This document shows positions 18,585 through 27,744 of a stretch of 48,972 bases of DNA, in pieces. Under the pieces are notes generated by a model, which searched no databases, had not been told where the DNA came from, and was given only the letters and a program-made list of their open reading frames with translations. The first letter of the stretch is position 1; each line of letters starts with the position of its first letter. This DNA comes from Terriglobia bacterium (GTDB lineage: Bacteria; Acidobacteriota; Terriglobia; Bryobacterales; Bryobacteraceae), in contig JAIQFL010000035.1 in NCBI GenBank assembly GCA_020073365.1, forward strand, positions 1 through 48,972, read 5' to 3'. A program made the translations under genes and the position numbers.

Positions 18585-20606
18585 ATGTTTACGCTCCGAA
18601 ATGGATGTGTATTCCCGTGGCTGGTACTGGCACTGTTTGCCACGGCCGCCGCTCAGACGCCGGGCGCTCCCGAGAAACGGATCGCGGTCACAGTGGACGC
18701 AGCCAGGACTGCCGCCCCCATATCGCCCTACATGTACGGCCAGTTCATCGAGCACATCGGCGACCTGGTGAATCGCAGCATCTGGGCCGAAATGATCGAC
18801 GATCGGAAGTTCTACTACACGGTCGACTCCAAGAGCGAAGCGCCGCCCGCTTCACGAGGCCGGCGTCCCAACCCATGGCGCCCCATAGGCCCGGACAATG
18901 GCGTGTCAATGGACAGCGAGCACGCCTACACCGGCAAGCACAGCCCACTGATCACGCTCGACGGCGCCGCGCCCAGCGGCATCGCACAGGCAGGCATCGT
19001 CCTGCGCAACGGCCGTGCCTACACCGGGCGCGTGGTATTGGCGGGCGATGCCGGGGCAAACGTCACCGTCAGCCTCGTCTGGGGCTCCGGCCCCAATGAC
19101 CGCCAGGCCATTCCGATTCGGGGCCTCCGGTCCGACTATGCCAAGTTCCCCCTGAAGTTCACCGCGGGGGCCGAAACCGACGGTGGCCGGATCGAAATCG
19201 CCGGGACGGGCAAAGGCGCTTTTCATGTCGGGGCTGTGTCGCTGATGCGCGCCGATAATATCCGCGGCTTCCGTCCCGACACCATCCTCCTGCTCAGGGA
19301 ACAGCGCTCCGGTGTGTGGCGTTTTCCCGGCGGCAACTTCCTCTCCGCCCACGAATGGCGTGACGCAATCGGCGACATCGACAAACGCCCGCCCCGCTGG
19401 GATCCCGTCTGGAATGCCCTGCAACCCAACGACGTCGGCACCGACGAGTTCCTGTTCATGACCGAGCTTCTCGGAGTGGACCCCTATATCAACGCGAGCG
19501 CCGGTTTCGGCGATGCACACTCGGCCGCCGATCTGGTCGAGTACGTCAATGGCTCGATCGATACTTCCATGGGCAAGCTGCGCGCGGCCAACGGCCACCC
19601 GGAGCCTTACGGCGTCAAGTGGTGGGGCATTGGCAACGAAATGTGGGGTGACTTCCAGTTCGGCTACATGGCGCTCAAGCAGTACGTTTTCAAGCACAAC
19701 CTGTTCGGCGAGGCGATGCGCAAGGTGGACCCCTCCGTCTTCCTGACCGCTACCGGCAGGGCGGCCGGATCGATGGACCAGATCGGGAGCGACAACGACT
19801 TTACCGGCGGACTGCTGACCCACTGCCTCCCGTACATCGACGCGGTGTCGGAGCATTACTACGCCTATGAGGGCGGCCAGAACCGGAGCGCGCCCGTTGA
19901 ACTGCCGCTGATTGACGCGGTCTACCGCGCGGCCAACCTGGTGCGCGCCAAAGTCGAGGCGTACGACGAGTATTACCGCCGGATTCCTGGTCTGAAGACT
20001 AAAAGGGTCCCCATGGCAATTGACGAGTGGGCTTATTCGCGCCTTCCGGTGAATATGAAGCAGACGCTCGGCAACGCCCTGGTCTTTCACGAAATGTTCC
20101 GTCATACGGACATGATCGTGATGGCGGCTCATACGATGGGAACGTCCTCCATCGACTTCAACGCGAACGAGGCGACTCTGAACGCCACCGGCCTGCTGTT
20201 CAAGCTCTATCGCGATCACATGGGCACGCTGCCGGTCGGAGTAGGCGGCAACTCCCCACCTCCGCCGCACAATGCTGGCGCGAGCGGCCGTCTGCCGAAG
20301 GTGCATGCGGGCAGCCCGACCTACCCGTTGGACGTCAGCGCCGCCCTGAGCGCCGACGGCAAGCTGCTGACCATCGCCATCGTCAACCCGACCGAATCGG
20401 CCCAGGATCTCGACCTCACCATTCAGGGCGCGCAACTTCGCGGCACGGGCCGGATGTGGCGCCTCACCGGTCCGAACCTGACTGCAATGACGAGTCTGGT
20501 GCGCAAGGAGGTTCAGGTTACGGAAGCGCCGGTAAACGTAATGCCCAGAACGCTGCGGGTCGCGCCGATCAGCATCGAAATGTACGAGTTCGAAAAAGCG
20601 CCCTAA
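18585..20606 (+). CDS. GH51 alpha-L-arabinofuranosidase (second copy)
   Basis: ATG 18585 is preceded by AAGG and followed by a signal peptide (FPWLVLALFATAAA); the longer frame from 18510 would lack a signal and overlap the hairpin. The family opening is ISPYMYGQFIEHIGDLVNRS. A CBM4-like insert spans about 105-225, then the barrel. Acid/base Glu352 lies in GIGNEMWG and nucleophile Glu481 in AIDEWAYSR. The end PISIEMYEFEKAP matches the C-terminal domain of the first GH51. Compared with the 9655 gene it uses a Sec rather than a Tat signal and has a shorter Gly/Pro loop. It directly follows the TonB receptor and probably shares its transcript. Confidence 0.92.
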   Translation: MFTLRNGCVFPWLVLALFATAAAQTPGAPEKRIAVTVDAARTAAPISPYMYGQFIEHIGDLVNRSIWAEMIDDRKFYYTVDSKSEAPPASRGRRPNPWRPIGPDNGVSMDSEHAYTGKHSPLITLDGAAPSGIAQAGIVLRNGRAYTGRVVLAGDAGANVTVSLVWGSGPNDRQAIPIRGLRSDYAKFPLKFTAGAETDGGRIEIAGTGKGAFHVGAVSLMRADNIRGFRPDTILLLREQRSGVWRFPGGNFLSAHEWRDAIGDIDKRPPRWDPVWNALQPNDVGTDEFLFMTELLGVDPYINASAGFGDAHSAADLVEYVNGSIDTSMGKLRAANGHPEPYGVKWWGIGNEMWGDFQFGYMALKQYVFKHNLFGEAMRKVDPSVFLTATGRAAGSMDQIGSDNDFTGGLLTHCLPYIDAVSEHYYAYEGGQNRSAPVELPLIDAVYRAANLVRAKVEAYDEYYRRIPGLKTKRVPMAIDEWAYSRLPVNMKQTLGNALVFHEMFRHTDMIVMAAHTMGTSSIDFNANEATLNATGLLFKLYRDHMGTLPVGVGGNSPPPPHNAGASGRLPKVHAGSPTYPLDVSAALSADGKLLTIAIVNPTESAQDLDLTIQGAQLRGTGRMWRLTGPNLTAMTSLVRKEVQVTEAPVNVMPRTLRVAPISIEMYEFEKAP

Positions 20607-20675
20607 AGAGGGCCTTCGCGAACCTCCGTGTCCGCGCGGCCAGCGCGAAATCGGGAATGGTGGTACACGTTGCAC

Positions 20676-21866
20676 GTGAGGAATCTCGTCTCAAAAACCG
20701 TTTGCGCACTGATCGTTTGCCTGCCCTGCGCAGACCTGATCGCGCAGAACGCGCCGGACGTTCGGCAGAAAGTCGGGGCACTGGAACAGCGGGTACAGAA
20801 GTATCTTCAGGAACAAAAGCCGCAGCTCGCGATTCCCGTTCTGCGCGAAATCGTCACCCTCGATCCGAAGAACCTCAATGGCCAGGCAAACCTCGGCGTC
20901 CTGCTGTTTTTCCAGGGTGGTTACGCCGAAGCCATCCAGCACCTGCGCGCCGCACTCGAGATGCAGCCAGGTCTCTCGAAAATCGGGGCGCTGCTGGGAA
21001 TCGCGGAGAAGCGGACGGGGGACGCGGCCCGGGCGCAGATAGATCTGGAGAAGGCATTTTCCAATCTGGACGACACGAAAATCCAGATCGAGGCCGGTCT
21101 CGAACTACTCGAGCTTCGAGCGGCTTCGGGGCAACTCGACCAAGCCCTGTCAGTGGCGGCAAAGTTGGCCGATCTGGCGCCGAAAGACCCGCAGATCCTC
21201 TTCGCGACGTTTCATATTGCGCGGCGGTTGATGGACCAGAGCCTGCTGAGCATGATGATCGCGGCGCCGGATTCCCCGGAAATGCACATGATGATGGCGG
21301 GCGAGCTTGGGCGCCAGGGGAATCAAACCAATGCGATCGCGCAATATCGGGAGGCGATCCGGCTGAATCCAAAACTTCCCGGAGCACATTTCGAACTGGC
21401 CGAGCAACTGAAGACCGCCGCCGATTCCGCGTTGAACGCGCAGGCGGAAGCCGAATACATAGCCTCCATCCAGGTGAATCAGTACGATGAGAAGGCTTGG
21501 CGCGAGCTCGGTCGGATCATGATGGCGAAGGGCGATTTCAAAGCAGCGGAGGAGAATTACCGGAAGGCTGTCGCTCTCGAGCCGAAGGATTCGGAGGCAA
21601 AGACCGGTTTGGCGACAGTGTTGATCTCTCTGGATCGGACGAACGATGCCATTTCGCTTCTGGAGAGTGCGGTGCAGGACGATCCGACCAACACCGCGGC
21701 GCACTACCGCCTCGGCATGCTGTATCGAAGTGCCAGCCGGACGGCAGACGCCGATCGCGAGATGGAAGCATTTCATCGTTACCAGGACGTGAGGGAAAAA
21801 CTGGACAAAATATTCAGACAGTTGGGTGGCGCTGTCCGGGAGAATCCCGAGGGTCCCAGATTCTGA
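20676..21866 (+). CDS. Exported tetratricopeptide-repeat protein
   Basis: TPR motifs follow one another through most of the length (for example AIPVLREIVTLDPKNLNGQA, YAEAIQHLRAALEMQP, AIAQYREAIRLNPKLPGAHF, AAEENYRKAVALEPKDSEAK, LLESAVQDDPTNTAAHYRLG). GTG 20676 gives a good signal peptide (RNLVSKTVCALIVCLPCADL); TTG 20670 and GTG 20628 are other options and none has a strong ribosome site. TPR proteins are scaffolds; the partner cannot be told. It is not a SusD homologue: the repeats are regular and no lipobox is present. Last gene of the plus-strand run, ending in a hairpin shared with the opposite gene. Confidence 0.8.
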   Translation: MRNLVSKTVCALIVCLPCADLIAQNAPDVRQKVGALEQRVQKYLQEQKPQLAIPVLREIVTLDPKNLNGQANLGVLLFFQGGYAEAIQHLRAALEMQPGLSKIGALLGIAEKRTGDAARAQIDLEKAFSNLDDTKIQIEAGLELLELRAASGQLDQALSVAAKLADLAPKDPQILFATFHIARRLMDQSLLSMMIAAPDSPEMHMMMAGELGRQGNQTNAIAQYREAIRLNPKLPGAHFELAEQLKTAADSALNAQAEAEYIASIQVNQYDEKAWRELGRIMMAKGDFKAAEENYRKAVALEPKDSEAKTGLATVLISLDRTNDAISLLESAVQDDPTNTAAHYRLGMLYRSASRTADADREMEAFHRYQDVREKLDKIFRQLGGAVRENPEGPRF

Positions 21867-21886
21867 CCGGCGCAGCCTCCGGTCAG
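21863..21886. terminator. Bidirectional stem-loop containing both stop codons of convergent genes
   Basis: CTGACCGG (21863-21870) and CCGGTCAG (21879-21886) form a perfect 8-bp stem with an 8-base loop. The TPR stop TGA (21864-21866) lies in one arm and the minus-strand membrane-protein stop (21883-21885) in the other. The arrangement is compact; there is no T-run. Confidence 0.6.
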
Positions 21887-22368
21887 GCGATCTCCCGGGG
21901 TACAAATAACAGGAGGCTTGCTTCGACGAGTATCCAATACCACGACCATTGATCCAGCGCCATAGTGATTGCATGCTGTTCGATGACGCTCTTCCTGGGA
22001 CTGCTGGACGCGTACTGGTAGAAGAGTTTGGTCATGAGCACTTTGCGTCGGTTTCGGACCGTCTCCTGTTGGTCTAGTGGCAAGGCCGCACCGGACGCCG
22101 CTGCCATCGGCAGCAAGATACAATGCACGTCAAAACGACGCCGGATGCCGAACAGGTCCGAGAGGCGGTCGTGTAGCTTGATCAGACGACTTACTCCGGC
22201 GACCACCAGGGCGCCCACAAGCACGGCGACGGGTATCTCTGCGTCCGTCTGTGGGATTTTCACGCGCCACGCCGGCAAAAGGGCGCCCAATACAGGCGCT
22301 TGCCAAGAGAGCAGACCCAGCGCCGCGATGCTCACAAAGAACGTCACCGATGCGATCTTGTTGAGCAT
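21883..22368 (-). CDS. Small membrane protein of unknown function
   Basis: A 161-residue frame from ATG 22368. It has hydrophobic segments at about 7-35 (ASVTFFVSIAALGLLS and on), 45-60 (IPVAVLVGALVVAGV) and 143-157 (WYWILVEASLLLFVP), with a basic middle (HDRLSDLFGIRRRFDVHC). I do not recognise a family. It is the only minus-strand gene between 9655 and 38999, converging on the TPR gene and diverging from GH95. Hydrophobicity pattern, charge distribution and a clean end at a hairpin argue that it is real. No link to polysaccharide use is visible. Confidence 0.6.
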   Translation of the reverse strand: MLNKIASVTFFVSIAALGLLSWQAPVLGALLPAWRVKIPQTDAEIPVAVLVGALVVAGVSRLIKLHDRLSDLFGIRRRFDVHCILLPMAAASGAALPLDQQETVRNRRKVLMTKLFYQYASSSPRKSVIEQHAITMALDQWSWYWILVEASLLLFVPREIA

Positions 22369-22543
22369 AGATCAGTAATCGGAGACAGTAGCAAACGGAT
22401 TCAAGCTCATAGCGCAACCCGACGTCACCGATTGCTTCGACCATAGCGAGAACCTGCGTCGGTCAAGCGTTGATAGAGCATCGCACCCCGATCTCGGGAA
22501 GTAAAGCAGACACCGCGGGTGGAATACCGCTTGTGCTTCGCTC

Positions 22544-22557
22544 TGCAAGCGGTTACA
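22544..22557 (+). promoter_or_regulatory. LacI-family-type operator, best match (TGCAAGCGGTTACA)
   Basis: Fits TGnAAnCGnTTnCA at every defined position. It lies 121 bases upstream of the GH95 ATG, in the 309-base divergent gap between the small membrane protein and GH95. The rest of that gap shows no convincing gene. Confidence 0.6.
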
Positions 22558-22677
22558 CTGTTCGCCATGGCTGCGGCACGAGCGCGATCGGCACAGTTGC
22601 AGGGCGTCTGCCCTGGCAATTCGCTCCGCGGCAGTGTTCCGGGCGAGCACGGGCCGCGCCTGACAGGAGAGCATCCT

Positions 22678-25095
22678 ATGCGCTGTGTTTTCCTTCGCTG
22701 GCTTCTCATCTTCTCCACGGCCGCGGCAGTTCCGCTCTCGGCAGCCGACCCAGTGCTGTGGTACCGGCACGCGGCACAAAAATGGGGCGACTCACTTCCG
22801 GTCGGTAATGGCCGGCTCGGCGGAATGGTGTTTGGGGAAATCGCCAAAGAGCACATCCAGTTGAACGAAGATACGGTCTGGAACGGCAGGAAGCGCGACC
22901 GCATCAATCCGGAAGCGCTCAAGGCCTTGCCCGAGGTTCGCCGCCTGCTCTTCGAGGGCAAACCCCGCGAAGCCGAAGCCCTGGAAGAACAAAAGATGAT
23001 GGGCATTCCCAATCGCCAGCCGCCGTATCAACCTCTGGGAGACTTGACCATCGAGTTTTCGGGTCATGACAACGCGACGGACTACCGGCGCGAGTTGAAC
23101 CTGGCCACCGGGATCGTGCGCGTGACGTATCGTATCGGCGACGCGGCATGCACGCGCGAAGTGTTTTCCTCCGCGCCGGACCAGGCGCTGGTGGTCCGCC
23201 TCGCTTGCGACCAGCCCGGCCACTTGTCGTTTCACGCGACGTTGACGCGTTCACAGGACAGCCAGACCACGGTAGCCGCGCCCGACCGTGTCATCTTACA
23301 GGGTGAAGCGATCGCTCACACGAACTTCTGGATCACTCCGAACCTGACTGGGGACAAGCTCAAGGCCGAGCAGGACCAGATCGAGAAAACCGGCGTGAAA
23401 TTCAGAGCGGTTCTGCGCGCCATGAATGAAGGCGGGCAATTGGAGGTTTCGGGCAGCGAACTGGTCGTGTCCAAAGCCAATGCCGTAACGCTGTTGGTTG
23501 TGGCCGCGACGGATTATCGCGGCGGCGAGCCGGCGACGGCTTGTACCCGGTACCTGGCTCGCGCGGCCAAGCCGTACGCCGCTCTCAAAATGACGCACGT
23601 GGCGGACCACGAGAAGCTGTTCCGTCGCGTGGACCTGGAGTTGGCGCCGCCGGTCAGCGATCCCTCGATCGAAACCCTCCCGATCGACGAGCGGCTGGCG
23701 CGGATCAAGAAAGGCCAGGATGACCCCGGCCTTGCGGCGCTCTACTTCCAGTTCGGCCGGTACCTGCTGATGGGGAGCAGCCGTCCCGGCTCGATGGCGG
23801 CCAACCTCCAGGGCATCTGGAACGACAGAATGGCTCCGCCTTGGGACAGCAAGTACACCACCAACATCAATGTCGAGATGAATTACTGGCCGGCCGAAGT
23901 CGGCAACCTTGCGGATACCACCGGGCCTCTGTTCGACTTGGTCAAGATGTCGCTCGAGAGCGGCCGCCGCACCGCGAAGGAGATGTACGGCGCCCGCGGC
24001 TTCGCGTTTCACCACAACATCGATGCCTGGGGGGATACCGCCCCGGTGGACTACGCTTATTGCGGCATCTGGCCGATGGGCGGCGCGTGGATGGCGCTCC
24101 ACTACTGGGAACACTACCAATATGGTTTGGAGCGCACTTTCCTGAGCCGCGAAGCCTATCCCATCATGAAAGACGCTTCGCAGTTCCTTCTCGATTTCCT
24201 GGTGGACGACGGCAAGGGCCACCTGGTGACCAACCCGTCGTATTCCCCGGAGAACAGCTATCGCATGGCGGACGGAACCGTGGGCCGGCAGACCGTGGGC
24301 GCCGCCATGGACTACGAGATCATTTACACGCTCTTCCATGCGACTATGAGCGCGGCGCAGATCCTGGGAATCGATGCCGGCTATCGCACAGAGTTGGAGA
24401 AAGCGCTCAAGCGCATCCCCGATCTCAAGATTGGAAAGCACGGCCAGTTGCAGGAATGGAGCGAAGACTACGACGAGCCCAGCCCGGGAATGAGCCACAT
24501 CTCCCACTTGTTCGCGCTCTTCCCGTCCGACGAGATTGCGCTGCGAGGCACGCCCGAACTCGCGAAGGCTGCTCGCATTTCGCTCGAGCGCAGAGTGCAA
24601 AATGGCGGCGGCAGAAGCGGGTGGCCCTCGGGCTGGTACGCCAACCTCTGGGCGAGGCTTGAAGACGGCGATCGCGCCTACCAGCACATCCGCAACCTGC
24701 TCTCGACTGCCGCCGAGAGTCTGCTGAACGCGGGGCGCCTTTTCCAGATCGATGCCAACTTCGGTGGAGCGTCCGGGGTCGCCGAAATGCTCCTGCAAAG
24801 CCATTCCGGCGAGATCGCGTTTCTGCCGGCATTACCATCGGCGTGGCCGGAAGGGCGGTTCCACGGATTCCGCGCTCGCGGAAACGTGGAGGTGGACGCA
24901 TCCTGGAAGGGCGGGCGTGCGCTCTCCGGCGCGCTGCGTCCGGGTGTCGCGGGCGAGTTCAAGCTGCGACCGCCGCGTGGCCAGCGCATTGCGAGGATTC
25001 AATCGGCCGGACGAACCATCCCGGTGACCGAATCCGGTGGCGCCTGGCGGGTCCGCCTCGAACCGCGCCAGGAGTATCAGATCAAGTTCGAATAG
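22678..25095 (+). CDS. GH95 alpha-L-fucosidase / alpha-L-galactosidase
   Basis: ATG 22678 follows AGGAGA at 7 bases and opens a signal peptide (VFLRWLLIFSTAAAVPLSA); the longer frame from 22519 would include the operator. The N-terminal beta-sandwich has the GH95 motifs WGDSLPVGNGRLGGMVFG and QLNEDTVWNG. In the (alpha/alpha)6 barrel, TTNINVEMNYWP contains Asn396 and Asn398, matching the catalytic Asn pair of bifidobacterial AfcA. Asp692 in QIDANFGG matches its catalytic aspartate. GH95 members remove alpha-1,2-fucose or alpha-L-galactose from xyloglucan or arabinogalactan side chains; sequence alone does not separate these. Intact, 806 residues. GH3 follows 24 bases later, so the two are probably co-transcribed. 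Confidence 0.9.
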   Translation: MRCVFLRWLLIFSTAAAVPLSAADPVLWYRHAAQKWGDSLPVGNGRLGGMVFGEIAKEHIQLNEDTVWNGRKRDRINPEALKALPEVRRLLFEGKPREAEALEEQKMMGIPNRQPPYQPLGDLTIEFSGHDNATDYRRELNLATGIVRVTYRIGDAACTREVFSSAPDQALVVRLACDQPGHLSFHATLTRSQDSQTTVAAPDRVILQGEAIAHTNFWITPNLTGDKLKAEQDQIEKTGVKFRAVLRAMNEGGQLEVSGSELVVSKANAVTLLVVAATDYRGGEPATACTRYLARAAKPYAALKMTHVADHEKLFRRVDLELAPPVSDPSIETLPIDERLARIKKGQDDPGLAALYFQFGRYLLMGSSRPGSMAANLQGIWNDRMAPPWDSKYTTNINVEMNYWPAEVGNLADTTGPLFDLVKMSLESGRRTAKEMYGARGFAFHHNIDAWGDTAPVDYAYCGIWPMGGAWMALHYWEHYQYGLERTFLSREAYPIMKDASQFLLDFLVDDGKGHLVTNPSYSPENSYRMADGTVGRQTVGAAMDYEIIYTLFHATMSAAQILGIDAGYRTELEKALKRIPDLKIGKHGQLQEWSEDYDEPSPGMSHISHLFALFPSDEIALRGTPELAKAARISLERRVQNGGGRSGWPSGWYANLWARLEDGDRAYQHIRNLLSTAAESLLNAGRLFQIDANFGGASGVAEMLLQSHSGEIAFLPALPSAWPEGRFHGFRARGNVEVDASWKGGRALSGALRPGVAGEFKLRPPRGQRIARIQSAGRTIPVTESGGAWRVRLEPRQEYQIKFE

Positions 25096-25119
25096 GGCGC
25101 GGCGAAAGGAGATTTCAAG

Positions 25120-27714
25120 GTGAAACCCAAACGGCATACGATCGCTTTGTTACTATTCTCTGGCGCAGCCCTATTCGGGCAAGCACCCGGCGACGCGCCC
25201 TATCAGGATCCGACCCTCTCGCCAGAGCGGCGCGCGGCGGACCTCGTGTCCCGCATGACGATCGAGGAAAAGGTGCTGCAGATGCAGAACAGCGCTCCCG
25301 CGATTCCGCGTCTCGGGGTAGGCGTCTTCAATTATTGGAACGAGGCTCTGCACGGCGTCGCCCAGGGGCGGGCCACCGTGTTCCCCGAGCCGATCGGGCT
25401 GGGAGCAAGCTTTGACACCGATCTGGTGCATCGTGTCGCCGACGCCATTTCCACCGAAGCGCGTGCCAAATATCATGAGGCTCAACGCCGCCCGCCCGTG
25501 CCCGAAGTGCCGCCCGGCAACTCTCCCGGCCGCATCGCCTGGCTGACGTACTGGTCGCCGAACATCAATATCTTCCGCGATCCCCGTTGGGGACGCGGAC
25601 AGGAGACCTACGGCGAAGATCCGTTCCTTACCAGCCGCATGGGCGTCGCGTTCGTCAAGGGCATGCAGGGCGACGATCCGCATTACCTGAAAGTAGTCGC
25701 CACACCGAAGCACTACGCCGTGCACAGCGGCCCGGAGCCGCTGCGGCACACCTTTGACGCCAAAGTGAGCGAGTCCGACATGCTGAATACCAACCTGCCG
25801 GCCTTCCGGGCGGCCGTGGTGGAGGGCAAGGCGGATTCCGTGATGTGCGTCTACAACTCGGTGAATGGAGTTCCAGGTTGCGCCAGCGCGGACCTGCTAC
25901 AGAAGCGCCTGCGCGAGCAGTGGGGGTTCCAGGGGTTCGTGGTGAGCGATTGCGGCGCGATCGGCGACATCTTCCGGAGTCACAAATACATCGCGACGCA
26001 GGGCGCTGCGTCCGCGGCGGCAGTCAAGGCGGGCACGGATCTGACTTGCGGCGGCGAGTATCGCAGCCTCATCGACGAGGTCAAGGCCGGCAAGATCACG
26101 GAGGCCGAGATTACGCGTGCTACCGAGCGTCTCTTCGTGGCGCGGTTCCGTCTGGGCATGTTCGACCCGCAGGACCGCGTCCCCTATTCAAAGATTCCGT
26201 ACTCCGAAAGCGACTCCGCCACGCACCGCCAACTGGCGCGCCAGGCTGAGCGCGAAGCGATCGTGCCATTGAAGAACCAGGGCGGCTTCCTGCCCCTGAA
26301 ATCCTCGGTGAACAAGATCGCGGTGGTCGGCCCCTCGGCGGACGATCCGGTTGGCTTGCTGGGCAACTACAACGGCATTTCCTCGAAACAGGTGACTCCA
26401 CTCGAAGGGATCAAGCAGCAGTTCGCCAAGGCCAAGGTGCAGTACGCGCTCGGTGCCACCTACACAGCCACGACGCAGGCGCTGGTCTCCGCAAATGTCT
26501 TGACTGCGCCGGAACGAGACGGACAGGGGCTGCTGGCCGAGTACTTCGACAATCCCGATGTTCAAGGACAACCGACGCTCCGCCGGAAGGAACCTCGCGT
26601 GTACTTCGACGCCAACATGGAAGAACCGGCCGTGGTGGCGGTCGTCAATGGCGACAAGTATTCCATCCGTTGGACCGGCACCCTGACCCCTCCGGCCACG
26701 GGAGATTACGTCTTGTCGGCACGGACCGGCATGTGGAACCGGGCAGGGAAGATCCGCCTGTTCCTCGACGACAAAGAAGCGAACCCCAGCGGACCCGCGG
26801 GCGCCCGTCCCGCCGGACTGGGTCCCGGACAGGTTCAGGGGCCGCGGCGCGGCGGTCCGCCCCCGATGCAGTTGGATGGCGGGCGCAACTACGCCGTGAG
26901 GGTGGAATACACGCAGAACGGCCCCGGCGGAGGCGCCGAGTTCAACTGGATTCCGCCCGCTCCCGTGATGCTCGCCGAAGCAGAGAAGGTCGTGAAAGAC
27001 TCCGACGTGGCGCTGGTCTTCGCGGGCCTGAACGGGTCGCAGGAGGGCGAGGGCCACGACCGCGGCGATATCGATCTGCCCGAGACGCAGGAGAGGCTGG
27101 TGAAGGCGATGATCGCCACCGGCAAACCGGTGATCGTGATTCTGACCAGCGGCAGCGCCCTGGCCGTCAATTCCGCGGCGACGGGCGCTACGGCGCTACT
27201 TTCGGCCTGGTACGGCGGCGAGGAGGCCGGAACGGCGATTGCGGAAACCCTGGCCGGCGTCAACAACCCCGCGGGCCGTCTTCCGGTGACGTTCTACAAA
27301 AGCATGGACCAGGTGCCCCCGTTCACCGACTACAGCATGAAGGGCCGCACCTACCGTTATTTCAAAGGCGAACCACTCTACCCGTTCGGCTACGGGCTGA
27401 GCTATTCGACGTTTGCGTATTCGCACCTGAGTGCGAAGCGCACCTCGATCGGAGCCGAGATCATCGCCACAGTAAAGAACACTTCCTCGCAGGAAGGCGA
27501 TGAGGTGGTGCAACTCTACATCGCCGGGGGCTCGGAAGAGGATGTGGCGATCCGCAACCTGCGCGGATTTCAGCGGATTCACCTGAAAGCCGGCGAGAGC
27601 CGCGCGGTGAAGTTCCCGGTGGCGGCTGAAGACCTACCCAAGGGCAAGGTGGAGATCAGCGTGGGCGGCGGGCAGCCCGTGAGTAGCACGCCGCATGTGA
27701 AGGGCTCGCTGTAA
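25120..27714 (+). CDS. GH3 beta-glycosidase with PA14 insert (xylosidase/arabinosidase/glucosidase type)
   Basis: GTG 25120 is supported by AGGAGAT 7 bases upstream. Signal peptide (TIALLLFSGAALFGQ), GH3 N-terminal barrel (NINIFRDPRWGRGQETYGED; nucleophile Asp277 in VVSDCGAIGD), GH3 C-terminal domain (IAVVGPSADDPVGLLGNYNG) interrupted by a PA14 domain (about 465-615), the rest of GH3_C (GLNGSQEGEGHDRGDIDLPE, YPFGYGLSYSTF) and an FnIII-like end. A Gly/Pro-rich loop (about 560-585) lies inside PA14. At 864 residues it is full length and serves as the yardstick for the broken GH3 at 2897-4725. Likely acts on xylo- or arabino-oligosaccharides after the endo-enzymes; specificity is not readable from sequence. 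Confidence 0.92.
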   Translation: MKPKRHTIALLLFSGAALFGQAPGDAPYQDPTLSPERRAADLVSRMTIEEKVLQMQNSAPAIPRLGVGVFNYWNEALHGVAQGRATVFPEPIGLGASFDTDLVHRVADAISTEARAKYHEAQRRPPVPEVPPGNSPGRIAWLTYWSPNINIFRDPRWGRGQETYGEDPFLTSRMGVAFVKGMQGDDPHYLKVVATPKHYAVHSGPEPLRHTFDAKVSESDMLNTNLPAFRAAVVEGKADSVMCVYNSVNGVPGCASADLLQKRLREQWGFQGFVVSDCGAIGDIFRSHKYIATQGAASAAAVKAGTDLTCGGEYRSLIDEVKAGKITEAEITRATERLFVARFRLGMFDPQDRVPYSKIPYSESDSATHRQLARQAEREAIVPLKNQGGFLPLKSSVNKIAVVGPSADDPVGLLGNYNGISSKQVTPLEGIKQQFAKAKVQYALGATYTATTQALVSANVLTAPERDGQGLLAEYFDNPDVQGQPTLRRKEPRVYFDANMEEPAVVAVVNGDKYSIRWTGTLTPPATGDYVLSARTGMWNRAGKIRLFLDDKEANPSGPAGARPAGLGPGQVQGPRRGGPPPMQLDGGRNYAVRVEYTQNGPGGGAEFNWIPPAPVMLAEAEKVVKDSDVALVFAGLNGSQEGEGHDRGDIDLPETQERLVKAMIATGKPVIVILTSGSALAVNSAATGATALLSAWYGGEEAGTAIAETLAGVNNPAGRLPVTFYKSMDQVPPFTDYSMKGRTYRYFKGEPLYPFGYGLSYSTFAYSHLSAKRTSIGAEIIATVKNTSSQEGDEVVQLYIAGGSEEDVAIRNLRGFQRIHLKAGESRAVKFPVAAEDLPKGKVEISVGGGQPVSSTPHVKGSL

Positions 27715-27744
27715 CAGGTGGGAGACGGGCCCAAGGAGAGCATT

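Noticed and set aside
20676..21866. TPR protein as a SusD equivalent
   Set aside because: The repeats are regular TPRs, no lipobox cysteine follows the signal peptide, and SusD-specific segments are absent.
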